Assembly (NCBI GenBank): GCA_003565555.1
Contig: PXBH01000028.1
Location: forward strand, 1-60,865
DNA length: 60,865 bases
Reading direction: 5' to 3'
Source of the DNA: Cryomorphaceae bacterium
Lineage (GTDB): Bacteria; Bacteroidota; Bacteroidia; Flavobacteriales_D; Cryomorphaceae
The translations under genes and the position numbers were made by a program. Under the pieces are notes generated by a model that saw only the letters and a list, made by a program, of their open reading frames with translations, was not told where the DNA came from and made no database searches. Positions 24,741 through 33,600 of the stretch are shown in pieces. The first letter of the stretch is position 1; the number at the start of each line of letters is the position of its first letter.

Positions 24741-26678
24741 TTATTTTCTGATCAGGAAGCAGTGAAAAGGGAGGCCTCGGGGATCGAGCTCCACATAGTT
24801 GTGCGCCCCTTGCCATCCGTAGGTGGTTTGCGTAATGAGGTCGGTCACGGCGTAGCTTTCACCCTCTCTGAGCCCCACTTTCTCAAGCGGTACGCGCAGG
24901 GTGGCTGCTTGGGTGTGGTAGGGGTCAAAATTGGCGGCGCAGAGGATGTGGTTGTCCTTCCCGTCCGTTTTCAGCCAAGCCATGATTTGGGGATTGTCGG
25001 CCGGGCAGGCGGTATAATTAAAGGTGTCTTGAAGGGCGGGGTGGTGCTTTCTGATTTGGTTCATCGTTTTGATGAGGGTCTTGAGCTTTCCTCGGCTGTC
25101 CCAGACGTGGCGTACCACTTCGTACTTTTCGCTGTCGGTGTACTCTTCTTTGCCGGGCACGGCCTGAAAGAGCATATTTTCATACACCGGTCCGTACATC
25201 CCGTAGTTGCCGCTCAGGGTTGCTGCGAGGAAGAAGCGCAAGGCAAAGGTGGCTTCGTTGGGCTGCTGCAATTCGTAGGGCAGGATGTCGGGGGTATTCG
25301 GCCAGAAGTTCGGTCGAAAGTATTGTCGCGACGGATCGGAGGTGAGTTCCTCCATGTAAGCGGATAGTTCTTCTTTGCTGTTTCGCCAGGTGAAGTAGGT
25401 GTAGCTTTGGGTGAAACCTACCTTAGCAAGGCGGTGCATGATCTTGGGCCGCGTAAATGCCTCGGAGAGAAAGATGACCTCCGGATGCTTCTTGCGCACC
25501 TCGGCAATGGCCCATTTCCAGAAGGCGAAGGGCTTGGTATGCGGATTGTCCACCCGAAAGATGGTCACTCCGCAGTCGATCCAATACATGAGGATGCTCA
25601 GGAGTTCTTTCCACAAGTTTTGCCAATCCTCACATTCAAAATGTATGGGCAGGATATCTTGGTATTTTTTGGGTGGGTTTTCGGCGTACTGCACGGTGCC
25701 GTCGGGCCGCCACTTGAACCATCCGGGATGCGCCTTCACGTACGGGTGGTCGGGCGCGCACTGGAGGGCGTAATCCATGGCCGTTTCTATTCCGAGTTTT
25801 TTGGCTTCCGCGATGAAGGCTTTGAAATCTTTCAGGGTGCCGAGGGCGGGATTGATCGCCTTGTGCCCGCCTAGTGCGGAGCCGATGGCCCAAGGCGAGC
25901 CCACATCGCCGTCTGCAGCAGCGGTGGCATTATTTTTCCCCTTTCTGTTCACCTCACCGATGGGGTGAACGGGCGGGAAATACACGGTGTCGAAACCCAT
26001 CTCGGCCACGTAGGGCAGGCGCTTTGCAGCGTCTTTGAAGGTGCCGTGCACGGAGGGATCGTGGCCGCTGCTCCGCGGAAAAAATTCGTACCACGTGCTG
26101 AAGCCCGCTTTGGCCCGGTCGGCCCACACAGGGTATTTCGGCGACCTGACGGGAAAAGTCTGAAAGGGGTGGTCATTGAAAATCTGTTTCAACCGTTCCG
26201 AACTTCCCTTCTCCACAGCTTCCGCATAGCGGGCCGGATCCCGAAAGGCGGCCATGCAGTCGCGGATGAAGGCTTTGGTTTCGGCGTCTTTGCTCTTTAC
26301 ATTGTCCAGGTATTGGATCCCGTCGAGGAGCTCCACGGCCACATGCTGACCGTCCTCGACTTTGCGGATCAATTCGTGCCGCCAGTTGAGTCCGTAATCG
26401 GTCCAGGCTTCGATGTAAAAGGTGTAGCCGCCCGTTTTTTCGGCAATAAAACTGCCTTCCCAAGCGTCGTTTACCAAGGCTTTCATGGGGATGTGGCGGT
26501 ACCGGCGCTCCTTGTCGTGTTTGTAGAAAAGGCGGGCGTTCACGATGTCGTGCCCGTCGGCAAAAATGTCCGCCTTTACTTCAACCGTATCGCCCGCGAT
26601 GCGTTTTACGGCAAACTCACCTCCGTTGACAACGGGTTTAACGTTTTCTATTACAGCGCGGTGTCGTGATTCCTCCAT
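24741..26678 (-). CDS. glgE: Alpha-1,4-glucan:maltose-1-phosphate maltosyltransferase
   Basis: GH13_3 enzyme of 645 residues that transfers maltosyl units from maltose-1-phosphate to the non-reducing end of alpha-1,4-glucans. Seen: an N-terminal beta domain (about 1-100), a helical insertion, the barrel with TWYEFFPRS, GFDTVYFPPVHPIGEVNRKGKNN and AMDYALQCAPDHPY, nucleophile D377 in FRVDNPHTKP, acid/base E406 in FLSEAFTRP, and FTQSYTYFTWR. These are canonical for GlgE and separate it from ordinary amylases. First gene of the minus-strand operon glgE-mak-glgB-GH57. The 267-nt spacer to the divergent epimerase should hold its promoter, but I could not find a convincing -33/-7 pair. Confidence 0.95.
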   Translation of the reverse strand: MEESRHRAVIENVKPVVNGGEFAVKRIAGDTVEVKADIFADGHDIVNARLFYKHDKERRYRHIPMKALVNDAWEGSFIAEKTGGYTFYIEAWTDYGLNWRHELIRKVEDGQHVAVELLDGIQYLDNVKSKDAETKAFIRDCMAAFRDPARYAEAVEKGSSERLKQIFNDHPFQTFPVRSPKYPVWADRAKAGFSTWYEFFPRSSGHDPSVHGTFKDAAKRLPYVAEMGFDTVYFPPVHPIGEVNRKGKNNATAAADGDVGSPWAIGSALGGHKAINPALGTLKDFKAFIAEAKKLGIETAMDYALQCAPDHPYVKAHPGWFKWRPDGTVQYAENPPKKYQDILPIHFECEDWQNLWKELLSILMYWIDCGVTIFRVDNPHTKPFAFWKWAIAEVRKKHPEVIFLSEAFTRPKIMHRLAKVGFTQSYTYFTWRNSKEELSAYMEELTSDPSRQYFRPNFWPNTPDILPYELQQPNEATFALRFFLAATLSGNYGMYGPVYENMLFQAVPGKEEYTDSEKYEVVRHVWDSRGKLKTLIKTMNQIRKHHPALQDTFNYTACPADNPQIMAWLKTDGKDNHILCAANFDPYHTQAATLRVPLEKVGLREGESYAVTDLITQTTYGWQGAHNYVELDPRGLPFHCFLIRK

Positions 26679-26908
26679 GGTTATTGTTGATCTTACACTT
26701 TCAGGCGGCTAAAATACTAAAAAGGCTCAGCCCGCTGCAGTTTGTCGCTTGGTTTGGTGTACAGTATTTAAAATCCTGCGCCGGCCCGCCGCCGGGCCTT
26801 GATGAGAGGAACTGCGCTGCGGCCCCTTTCCGCCTCGCGCGTAGTAAGCGGGCAAAACCTGTCAATCGCGGATATCTACTTCCGAAAGCGCAGCCAAAAC
26901 GCCGACCT

Positions 26909-26941
26909 TTTCGGCAATAGCGAAATTAACCCCTATTTTCG
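26909..26941 (+). promoter_or_regulatory. Candidate promoter giving a leaderless epimerase mRNA
   Basis: TTTC (26909-26912), 21-nt spacer, then TATTTTCG (26934-26941), imperfect against TAnnTTTG. Only four bases separate the box from the GTG start at 26946, so a transcript would begin at or very near the start codon. Weak alone; it resembles the arrangement at 35369 and 41998. Confidence 0.3.
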
Positions 26942-26945
26942 CGGC

Positions 26946-27965
26946 GTGGTAACCGTCACGGGAAGTACAGGTATCGTAGGCACGCGCCTCGTTTTTGACC
27001 TTTTGAAAGGGGGGCATTCCGTGCGTGCCGTAAAGCGTCGGGGCAGTGATACGGAATTTATGCGGCGCGTATTTCGCTTTTACGATCCGGAGCGCGGGGA
27101 GGCCCTTTTCGGGAAAATTGAGTGGGCCGAGGCGGATCTTTTGGATATTGCCGCACTCGAGGCTGCCTTCAGCGGTGCAGATACGGTGTACCATGCGGCG
27201 GCCATGGTGTCCTACCGCGCCGCCGATGCCCGGCGCATGATGGCGGTCAATGCAGAAGGCACTGCCAATGCCGTAAACATAGCTGCGGATGCAGGCGTGC
27301 GGAAGTTCTGCCACATCAGTTCGGTAGCCGCCGTAGGCAAGCCTGCCAAGGGTCCCGCCACGGAGGAGACGCCTTGGAAAGGCCGCGACAGCCGCTCCGT
27401 ATACGGCCTCACCAAGCGGATTGCCGAACGGGAAGTGTGGCGTATATCGGCGGAGGGGATGCCCTGCGTCATCGTGAATCCTTCGATCGTATTGGGACCC
27501 GCCAAAGCAGACCAAAGCAGCGGCATGCTTCTGGACCTTCTCCGCCGCGGTTCCGTCTTTTCTCCCACCGGCACGGCCGGCTTCACGGATGTGCGCGATG
27601 TGAGCGCAGCGGCAGTGGCCCTCACGGAAAGCGATATTGCCGATGAGCGCTTCATCATCAATGCCGAGAATGTGGCCTACCGCGATCTTTTGAATTGGGC
27701 TGCAGAGGCCTTCGGCAATCCTCCTCCGCGTTTCACTGCGGGGCCTCTGCTTTTGGAAGCGGCATGGCCGGCAGCGGCGGTGATGCGTTTCCTTTTCGGA
27801 AAAGGACCGCAGATGACCAAAGAAACGGCCCGAAACGCGTCTGCCAAAATCGCATATGACAACACCAAAGTGCGCGCGACAACGGGGATCGATTTTATTC
27901 CCGTTCGCGAATCACTCCATTATTTACGGGGGTTTTTCGCTGAGCGTGCGGGGGAATCGTCTTAG
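26946..27965 (+). CDS. NAD-dependent epimerase/dehydratase (extended SDR)
   Basis: Extended short-chain dehydrogenase/reductase of about 339 residues. The N-terminal VTVTGSTGIVGTRLV holds the Rossmann glycine motif; HISSVAAVG gives the catalytic serine region; SVYGLTKRIAE gives the Tyr-x-x-x-Lys pair. Substrate is unknown; relatives act on nucleotide sugars, hydroxysteroids or flavonoid-like compounds. I choose the GTG at 26946 because the family begins directly with the VTVTGSTG strand; an ATG at 26799 would add 49 poorly conserved-looking residues. It is divergent from glgE. It ends 60 nt before the convergent DUF4296 gene. Confidence 0.82.
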   Translation: MVTVTGSTGIVGTRLVFDLLKGGHSVRAVKRRGSDTEFMRRVFRFYDPERGEALFGKIEWAEADLLDIAALEAAFSGADTVYHAAAMVSYRAADARRMMAVNAEGTANAVNIAADAGVRKFCHISSVAAVGKPAKGPATEETPWKGRDSRSVYGLTKRIAEREVWRISAEGMPCVIVNPSIVLGPAKADQSSGMLLDLLRRGSVFSPTGTAGFTDVRDVSAAAVALTESDIADERFIINAENVAYRDLLNWAAEAFGNPPPRFTAGPLLLEAAWPAAAVMRFLFGKGPQMTKETARNASAKIAYDNTKVRATTGIDFIPVRESLHYLRGFFAERAGESS

Positions 27966-28025
27966 CTGATACGGGCTGCGGCAACCTTTCGCCCTCCGCC
28001 TTGAACCGTGTCATGTCCGGCCCGC

Positions 28026-28559
28026 TTACTTTTGCGTCTTCCGGCCTGCACTGTCCGCCTTCAGACTGTCCGCAAGCGCGGAATCCCTGTATGCGCTCAA
28101 GTCCGGCATGTAGCTCTGCCCGCTTTCCCTCAGCGCCTTCACGCGCTCTGACCTCGACGTTCGGTCGGTACTGTCGCGCACAGACTTCCCTCGGTTCGCG
28201 AACTCCTTCTTGATTTCGGCCTCGAGCTTGCTGAGGCTGTCGAGCACCTGCTCGTAGACTCCCTCCATCAGGTCCGGACGGCCCTGATACCATCTGTAGG
28301 TTTCCTGAAATTCTTCTTCGGATATTCCGTGACGCTCAAAAATGTCGTCGTACACATCGCGGCTCCAATTTTTTCCGAATGCTTTGGTCCGTGAGTACTG
28401 CGATTTCATCCCCTCGGCGACCTGCACGTCCAGCATGATGGCTGTGAAGACATCCCGATCAATGAGGTCATCGGGTACAGGCGCTTCCTGAGGCCCGCAG
28501 GATGCGGCAGTCACGGCAAGGCAGCATGCAATGAGAATTTTTTTGAAAGCGGTTTTCAT
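28026..28559 (-). CDS. DUF4296 lipoprotein
   Basis: A predicted lipoprotein of 177 residues with signal peptide and lipobox ending AASCG (Cys about residue 21). The region DDLIDRDVFTAIMLDVQVAEG followed by the YDDIFERHGISEEEFQETYRWY block is the DUF4296 pattern of Bacteroidota. Role unknown. The C-terminal 60 residues are charged and low in complexity (SVRDSTDRTSRSERVK and following). It overlaps pyrC by four bases and is third in the operon GT2-pyrC-DUF4296, a linkage I recall as common in Bacteroidota. Confidence 0.83.
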   Translation of the reverse strand: MKTAFKKILIACCLAVTAASCGPQEAPVPDDLIDRDVFTAIMLDVQVAEGMKSQYSRTKAFGKNWSRDVYDDIFERHGISEEEFQETYRWYQGRPDLMEGVYEQVLDSLSKLEAEIKKEFANRGKSVRDSTDRTSRSERVKALRESGQSYMPDLSAYRDSALADSLKADSAGRKTQK

Positions 28560-29893
28560 CGGTCGAATACAAGGCGTTCACCGCGTACATCATCAAAAAC
28601 CTTACCGTCCCTGTAAGCGATGTTGCCGTTCACAAATACCGTGTGCGGAGCGGCGCGAAAGGTCGTGCCCTCAAAGGGGCTCCAACCGCATTTGTAGAGG
28701 ATGTTTTCCTTTCGCACCTCTGTGGGGCAGTCCAAATCGACGAGTACGAGGTCGGCCGCATAACCTTGTCGAATATAGCCCCGCCGGTGGATTTGAAAGA
28801 GGTCGGCCACGCGGTGGGATGTTTTCTCCACGATGGTTTCCAAGGTGAATACTCCCTCATACATGAGCTCGAGGAGGGCGGGCAGGGCGTGCTGTACCAG
28901 GGGACCTCCCGAGGGGGCTTTGAAGTAGGAATTTTCTTTTTCCGGAAGGGTATGCGGAGCGTGGTCGGTGGCGATCACATCAATGCGGTGATCATTGACG
29001 GCCGCCCGGATGGCTGCGCGGTCATCGGCTGTTTTTACCGCGGGATTCCACTTGATGAAGGTGCCCTTGTCCGCGTAATCGGCATCGGTAAACCAGAGGT
29101 GGTGGATGCAGGCCTCTGCGGTTACCTTCTTTTCCGAAAGGGGAATGTCATTTCTGAAAATTTCGACTTCTCGCGCTGTGGAAATGTGCAGGATATGGAG
29201 ACGCGCACCGAATTTTTCCGCCTGTTCCGCGGCCATGGAGGAGCTTCGGTAGCAGGCTTCGACTGATCGAATCAGGGGGTGGGCCGTGATGGGTACATCG
29301 GCTCCGTATTTGGCCCGGAAGATTTCCGTATTGGCGCGGATGGTCTCCTCGTCCTCGCAGTGGCTCGCGATGAGTACCGGACTTTCTTTGAAGATGCCTT
29401 CGAGGGTTTTCTTGTTGTCTACAAGCATATTTCCCGTAGAGGAGCCCATGAATACTTTCACCCCGCACACGGTCTTGGGGTCGGTTTTCACCACTTCATC
29501 GAGGTTGTCATTGGAGGCGCCCATGAAGAAGGAATAATTGGCCGCAGACACCTCTGCCGCTCGGGCATATTTCTCTTCCAGAAGTTCTTGGGTGAGGGTG
29601 TTGGGTACGGTATTCGGCATTTCCATAAAGGAGGTAATCCCCCCGGCCACTGCCGCGCGGCTCTCTGTGGCTATTTCCGCCTTATGTGTGAGCCCGGGCT
29701 CGCGAAAGTGGACTTGATCATCGATCAGGCCCGGGATGAGGTGAAGGCCTTCGGCGCGAACCGTCTCTTCTCCCGGGGCGGGCGTGAGGTCCTTGCCGAT
29801 CTCCGCGATGATTCCGCCCGTAATGCGGAGGTCTTCCTTTCTGCGGGTGCCCTCATTGACAATCACCGCTCCTTTGATCAAATAGTTGCTCAT
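28556..29893 (-). CDS. pyrC: Dihydroorotase
   Basis: Amidohydrolase of 445 residues that interconverts carbamoyl-aspartate and dihydroorotate in pyrimidine synthesis; cytoplasmic. Seen: GLIDDQVHFREPGLTHK near residue 54, the presumed carboxylated lysine in CGVKVFMGSSTGNM, the ligand histidines in ASHCEDEE and LHILHIST, and VIATDHAPH with the catalytic aspartate. The first histidine of the family HxH motif is a glutamine here (Q60, H62). I recall this as usual in Bacteroidota dihydroorotases rather than a defect. It overlaps GT2 upstream and the DUF4296 gene downstream by four bases each. Confidence 0.9.
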   Translation of the reverse strand: MSNYLIKGAVIVNEGTRRKEDLRITGGIIAEIGKDLTPAPGEETVRAEGLHLIPGLIDDQVHFREPGLTHKAEIATESRAAVAGGITSFMEMPNTVPNTLTQELLEEKYARAAEVSAANYSFFMGASNDNLDEVVKTDPKTVCGVKVFMGSSTGNMLVDNKKTLEGIFKESPVLIASHCEDEETIRANTEIFRAKYGADVPITAHPLIRSVEACYRSSSMAAEQAEKFGARLHILHISTAREVEIFRNDIPLSEKKVTAEACIHHLWFTDADYADKGTFIKWNPAVKTADDRAAIRAAVNDHRIDVIATDHAPHTLPEKENSYFKAPSGGPLVQHALPALLELMYEGVFTLETIVEKTSHRVADLFQIHRRGYIRQGYAADLVLVDLDCPTEVRKENILYKCGWSPFEGTTFRAAPHTVFVNGNIAYRDGKVFDDVRGERLVFDR

Positions 29894-30609
29894 GGCTGTA
29901 TTCTTCTGAACCGCATTCTTAATACCCCGAAAAAGGCCTCTTTAAAGATGCCCATATTCATTTTGCTCTGTCCCACTTGTCGGTCTATAAAGGTGATGGG
30001 GACCTCCTTTATCCTGAATCCTTTACGCAGGGCGGCATATTTCATCTCGATCTGAAAGGCGTAGCCTACAAACTCGATTCTCTCTAAGTTGATGGCCTCG
30101 AGCACTTCGCGGCGGTAGCACACGAATCCCGCCGTGGTGTCGGCCACGGAAATCCACAGCACTGCGCGCACGTAAAGCGAAGCGCAGTATGACATGAGTA
30201 CACGCAGCACGGGCCAGTTGCGCACGTTCCCGCCCTTCACATAGCGCGAACCGATGCTCATATCGGCTCCCTCTTCCGTACAGGCGCGGTAGAGGCGCGG
30301 CAAATCGTCGGGGTTGTGCGACAGGTCGGCATCCATTTCAAAAATGTGGGAGTAACCCATGGCGAGGCACTTTTTAAATCCTGCGATATAGGCTGTGCCG
30401 AGCCCGTCCTTTGTGGTGCGCACCATCAGATGCAGCCTTTCGGGAAATTTCTTTTGCAGCCCGCGCACCAGATCGGCCGTGCCGTCGGGCGAACTGTCGT
30501 CCACCACCAAAATGTCGAATTCCGCATCTGAAGCGAAAACACGCGCTACGACTTCTTCGATGTTACCCCGCTCATTGTAAGTGGGAATGATGACAACGCC
30601 CTTGTTCAA
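29890..30609 (-). CDS. Polyprenol-phosphate mannosyltransferase-like GT2
   Basis: Glycosyltransferase family 2 catalytic domain of 239 residues without C-terminal membrane helices, resembling DPM1/Ppm1: it would move mannose (or another sugar) from a nucleotide donor to polyprenyl phosphate. Seen: VVIIPTYNERGNIEEV, ILVVDDSSPDGTADLV, the metal motif MDADLSHNP, IGSRYVKGG and VPITFIDRQVGQSKM. Start TTG at 30609, directly before the conserved strand; no ATG is available. First gene of GT2-pyrC-DUF4296 with a plausible promoter at 30625-30656. Donor and acceptor are inferred from family only. Confidence 0.88.
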   Translation of the reverse strand: MNKGVVIIPTYNERGNIEEVVARVFASDAEFDILVVDDSSPDGTADLVRGLQKKFPERLHLMVRTTKDGLGTAYIAGFKKCLAMGYSHIFEMDADLSHNPDDLPRLYRACTEEGADMSIGSRYVKGGNVRNWPVLRVLMSYCASLYVRAVLWISVADTTAGFVCYRREVLEAINLERIEFVGYAFQIEMKYAALRKGFRIKEVPITFIDRQVGQSKMNMGIFKEAFFGVLRMRFRRIQP

Positions 30610-30624
30610 CCGAGAAAATTTTCG

Positions 30625-30656
30625 CTAAGATAAGGGAATACCCGGCTTTCGCTCAA
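30625..30656 (-). promoter_or_regulatory. Promoter of the GT2-pyrC-DUF4296 operon
   Basis: On the minus strand: TTG (30656-30654), a 21-nt spacer, then TATCTTAG (30632-30625), one mismatch from TAnnTTTG. The TTG start codon of the GT2 gene follows 15 nt later. Confidence 0.48.
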
Positions 30657-30679
30657 CAGGACGCGGTTCGTATTTGCCT

Positions 30680-33600
30680 TCACCGGAGCAGGGTCACCGT
30701 TCCGCGATAGGTTTGCACCTCGAGGTCGAAATCGGGCCGCACCTCAATTTGCCACACATATACACCCGTTCCTTCATAGTGGCTGCCCGATGCGCCGCCG
30801 CCGTTCCACTTCCGGCGCGGGTCGGTGGTGCGGAATACGATATTTCCCCGACGGTCGGCCACCCAAAATTCGTATTCCGCCGGGTTGTAGTGGGAGAGCA
30901 CCGGCCCGAAAAGGTCGTTCAGCCCGTCGCCGTCAGGCGTGAAGGCGTTGGGCATAAAGAGGAAAAAACTGTCCTCCACGGTCACCCTTCGGCATATTCG
31001 GTCGAGGCAGCCCTCCGCACTTCGCGTTTCCAGGCACACGGAATACACCGCCCCCTCCTCCGGAAAGGTGTACACAAAATGTCTGCTTCGCCCTTCGATC
31101 AGGCTGTCCACGATCCAGGTGCTTTCCGTGTCTTGCGGAGAGAGGTTGGTGAACTCGGTGCGGGGCTGTGCCGAGTTCGGCGTTTGGGGAGAAAAGCGGA
31201 AGTCGGCAAAGGTGGTGTACACGCGCACCGTGTCAGGGAAGTCAAAAACCCGTGTACAGCCCGCCGACGAAACCGCTTCCAAGGACACGGGGTACGTGCC
31301 GGCAGAGGTGTAGGTGTAGGTGAAGTCCGGCGCCGTGCGCATGAAGCTTCGGCCGTCGGTATGCCATGTGTAGCTCACATCTTCGGCATGTGCCGCCTGC
31401 TCAAATCGGGTTTCCAGCGGGGCACAGCCTTCCGCATTCTTTGCGGTAAATGCGGCGTCGGGCAGAGGGAGCACCTCTCCTAAAACTATTGCGGTATCCC
31501 GACAGCCGCCCGCATTCGTCACCACCAGGGCAAGGGGGCCGGTCACCTCTGCAGTGTAGCGCGTCACGGCCTCCGTCGGAGAGGTAAATGCCTCCTCCGG
31601 GAGCCAGCTCAGGCTGTCGGCACCCGCTCCGAACAGCGCAACGGTATCGCCGGCACAGAAAGGGGCATACCCGAAAATTTCCGCTTCCGGGATTTCGTAC
31701 ACGGTCACGCGGGCCGAATCCCTCTGCGTGCAGCCGTTGAGCACTGCGGTGAGGCCGAGTGTGACGGTCACGGGTTCGGGCGCATCATGGCTCGGTGTGA
31801 AATTTACCGGAGAACCGGAGAAAGCACCGAGTCCGGGCACGGAATCCCAAGTATAGAAGGCCCCCGGCTCGGGCGGATTTCCGAAAGGGGTTACCGCTCC
31901 GTGACAGAGCACGGGGTCGGGACCGAGGGCTGCCTCGGGAAGCGGACGCACGTCGAGGAATACTTCGGGACCGCCTTCGGCAGCGCATTGGGCATCGCTG
32001 AGGTTCGCAATGCTGTACGTGCCCCCGATTTCAACGGGCAGGGTCGCGGTATCCTGATTTGCAGTGAATGCACCGACCGATACGCTGTCGAGCAGAACCT
32101 CATAGCTGAACGGGGCCGCTCCCTCGAAGGCGATGTTCAGGGTGCCCGTATCCCCTTCGCAAATGAATGTGTCGGTGCTCATTTGCGCCGCGGGAAGATC
32201 GTAATGCGTGAGTACGGCAGATCCGCTCACCGATCCGGTGCACCAATCGGATGCCGCAGATGTGAGGGTGTAGGTGCCTTCCTCAGCGGTTTGTATCTCG
32301 TATTCGGGTCCCTCGGCAGTTACGGCCGCAGAAACCCCGTTTATCGAATAGGTCAGGGTGACGGGGAGCGCACCCGAAATCTCGACGGTGAAGGCGACCG
32401 TGTCATACGGACAGGCGATAAGTTCGCCGGAAAGCACGGCTTCGGGACTTTGGTAGAAAACAACCGGTGTACCTTCCGCCACGGACAGGAAGGGATCTGA
32501 GAGGTTCACCCCGTCGGGTGTGGCATTTCCCGCCACGGAAGAGATGTAGTACACCGTCTCGTACACCATGTCCGGGCCGAATGAGAATTCCGGGAATTCC
32601 GACCATGCCTTCACTTCGCCGAGGGCCGGCCCCGGGAGGGTATGGAGGGCATAGAGCAGGGTGTCGTTGCCGTCGAGGGCCACCCCCGAGGCGGGTGCTG
32701 CAGATACGCCGTCATCGCAGGGCCGCAGGGTATCGGGCGACATGCTGCCCGCATCGGTGATGATCGGGCAAAAGAGGGTGCCGGAGAGGGTGTCGGCCCC
32801 GCAATCGGCCGCATCGGTGAGGATGGCTTCCACAGGGGTTTCCGAGGGCAGGGCAACCGAGGTGAATGTCGCGCCCTCAAATGTGCCGTCGAGGCCCTGA
32901 ACCCCATAGGTGCCGGGCAGCCCCTGCGTCACCGTGAATGTCAGGGTGAAAAGCGCATCGAAACCGGTGCAGGCGAATACGGGATCGGAAATCAGGGGGG
33001 TGCCGGGAAAGGTGACGAGGGTTGTATCGCTCACTGTGCAGGGGCCGTTTTCCGAAACGGCGATAAAAGCATAGGTTCCCGGACTTTCCGGGACAAATTC
33101 GATCAGATTGCCCGGCCCTTCAGTGACCGCCGTCACCCCGGACGGGAGGTTCCAGGTGAAGCTGCCTGAAGTAGCTTCGCCGTCTACGGAGGCGAGCGTA
33201 TCGCACACCGCTTGGGGCGCGGAGAGGGTAAGTTCCGGAATGTCAAAGAAGACCAATTCCGTCTCCGCCGTTGCCGTGCAGATGTCTTCGGTCACCGCGG
33301 TGAGAACCGCAATGTAGGCGCCTTCGGCAGCAGCGGTAAATTCCGCAGAATCGGTACCTTGGATCACCTCCAGTCCGGCCGTCACGGACCAGAATATTTC
33401 GTCACCCTGCGCCGTGAAGGGGAGGGTAAGTGCGGAGCCGCAGGCTGTATCTGTCAGGGCCGCGGAGACTGTGGGCGGTTCAATGAAGGTGATTTCCGCG
33501 GTATCAAAGTCGGTGCATCCCGCGCCCGCATCTTCGGTCCAGGTGAGGGTATAGGTGCCGTATGCTGCGGCGGTGATTGCGGTTTGCGGATCGTTCGGGT

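Noticed and set aside
26799-26945. N-terminal extension of the epimerase from the ATG at 26799
   Set aside because: The extra 49 residues have no domain character and the Rossmann strand begins exactly at the GTG at 26946.
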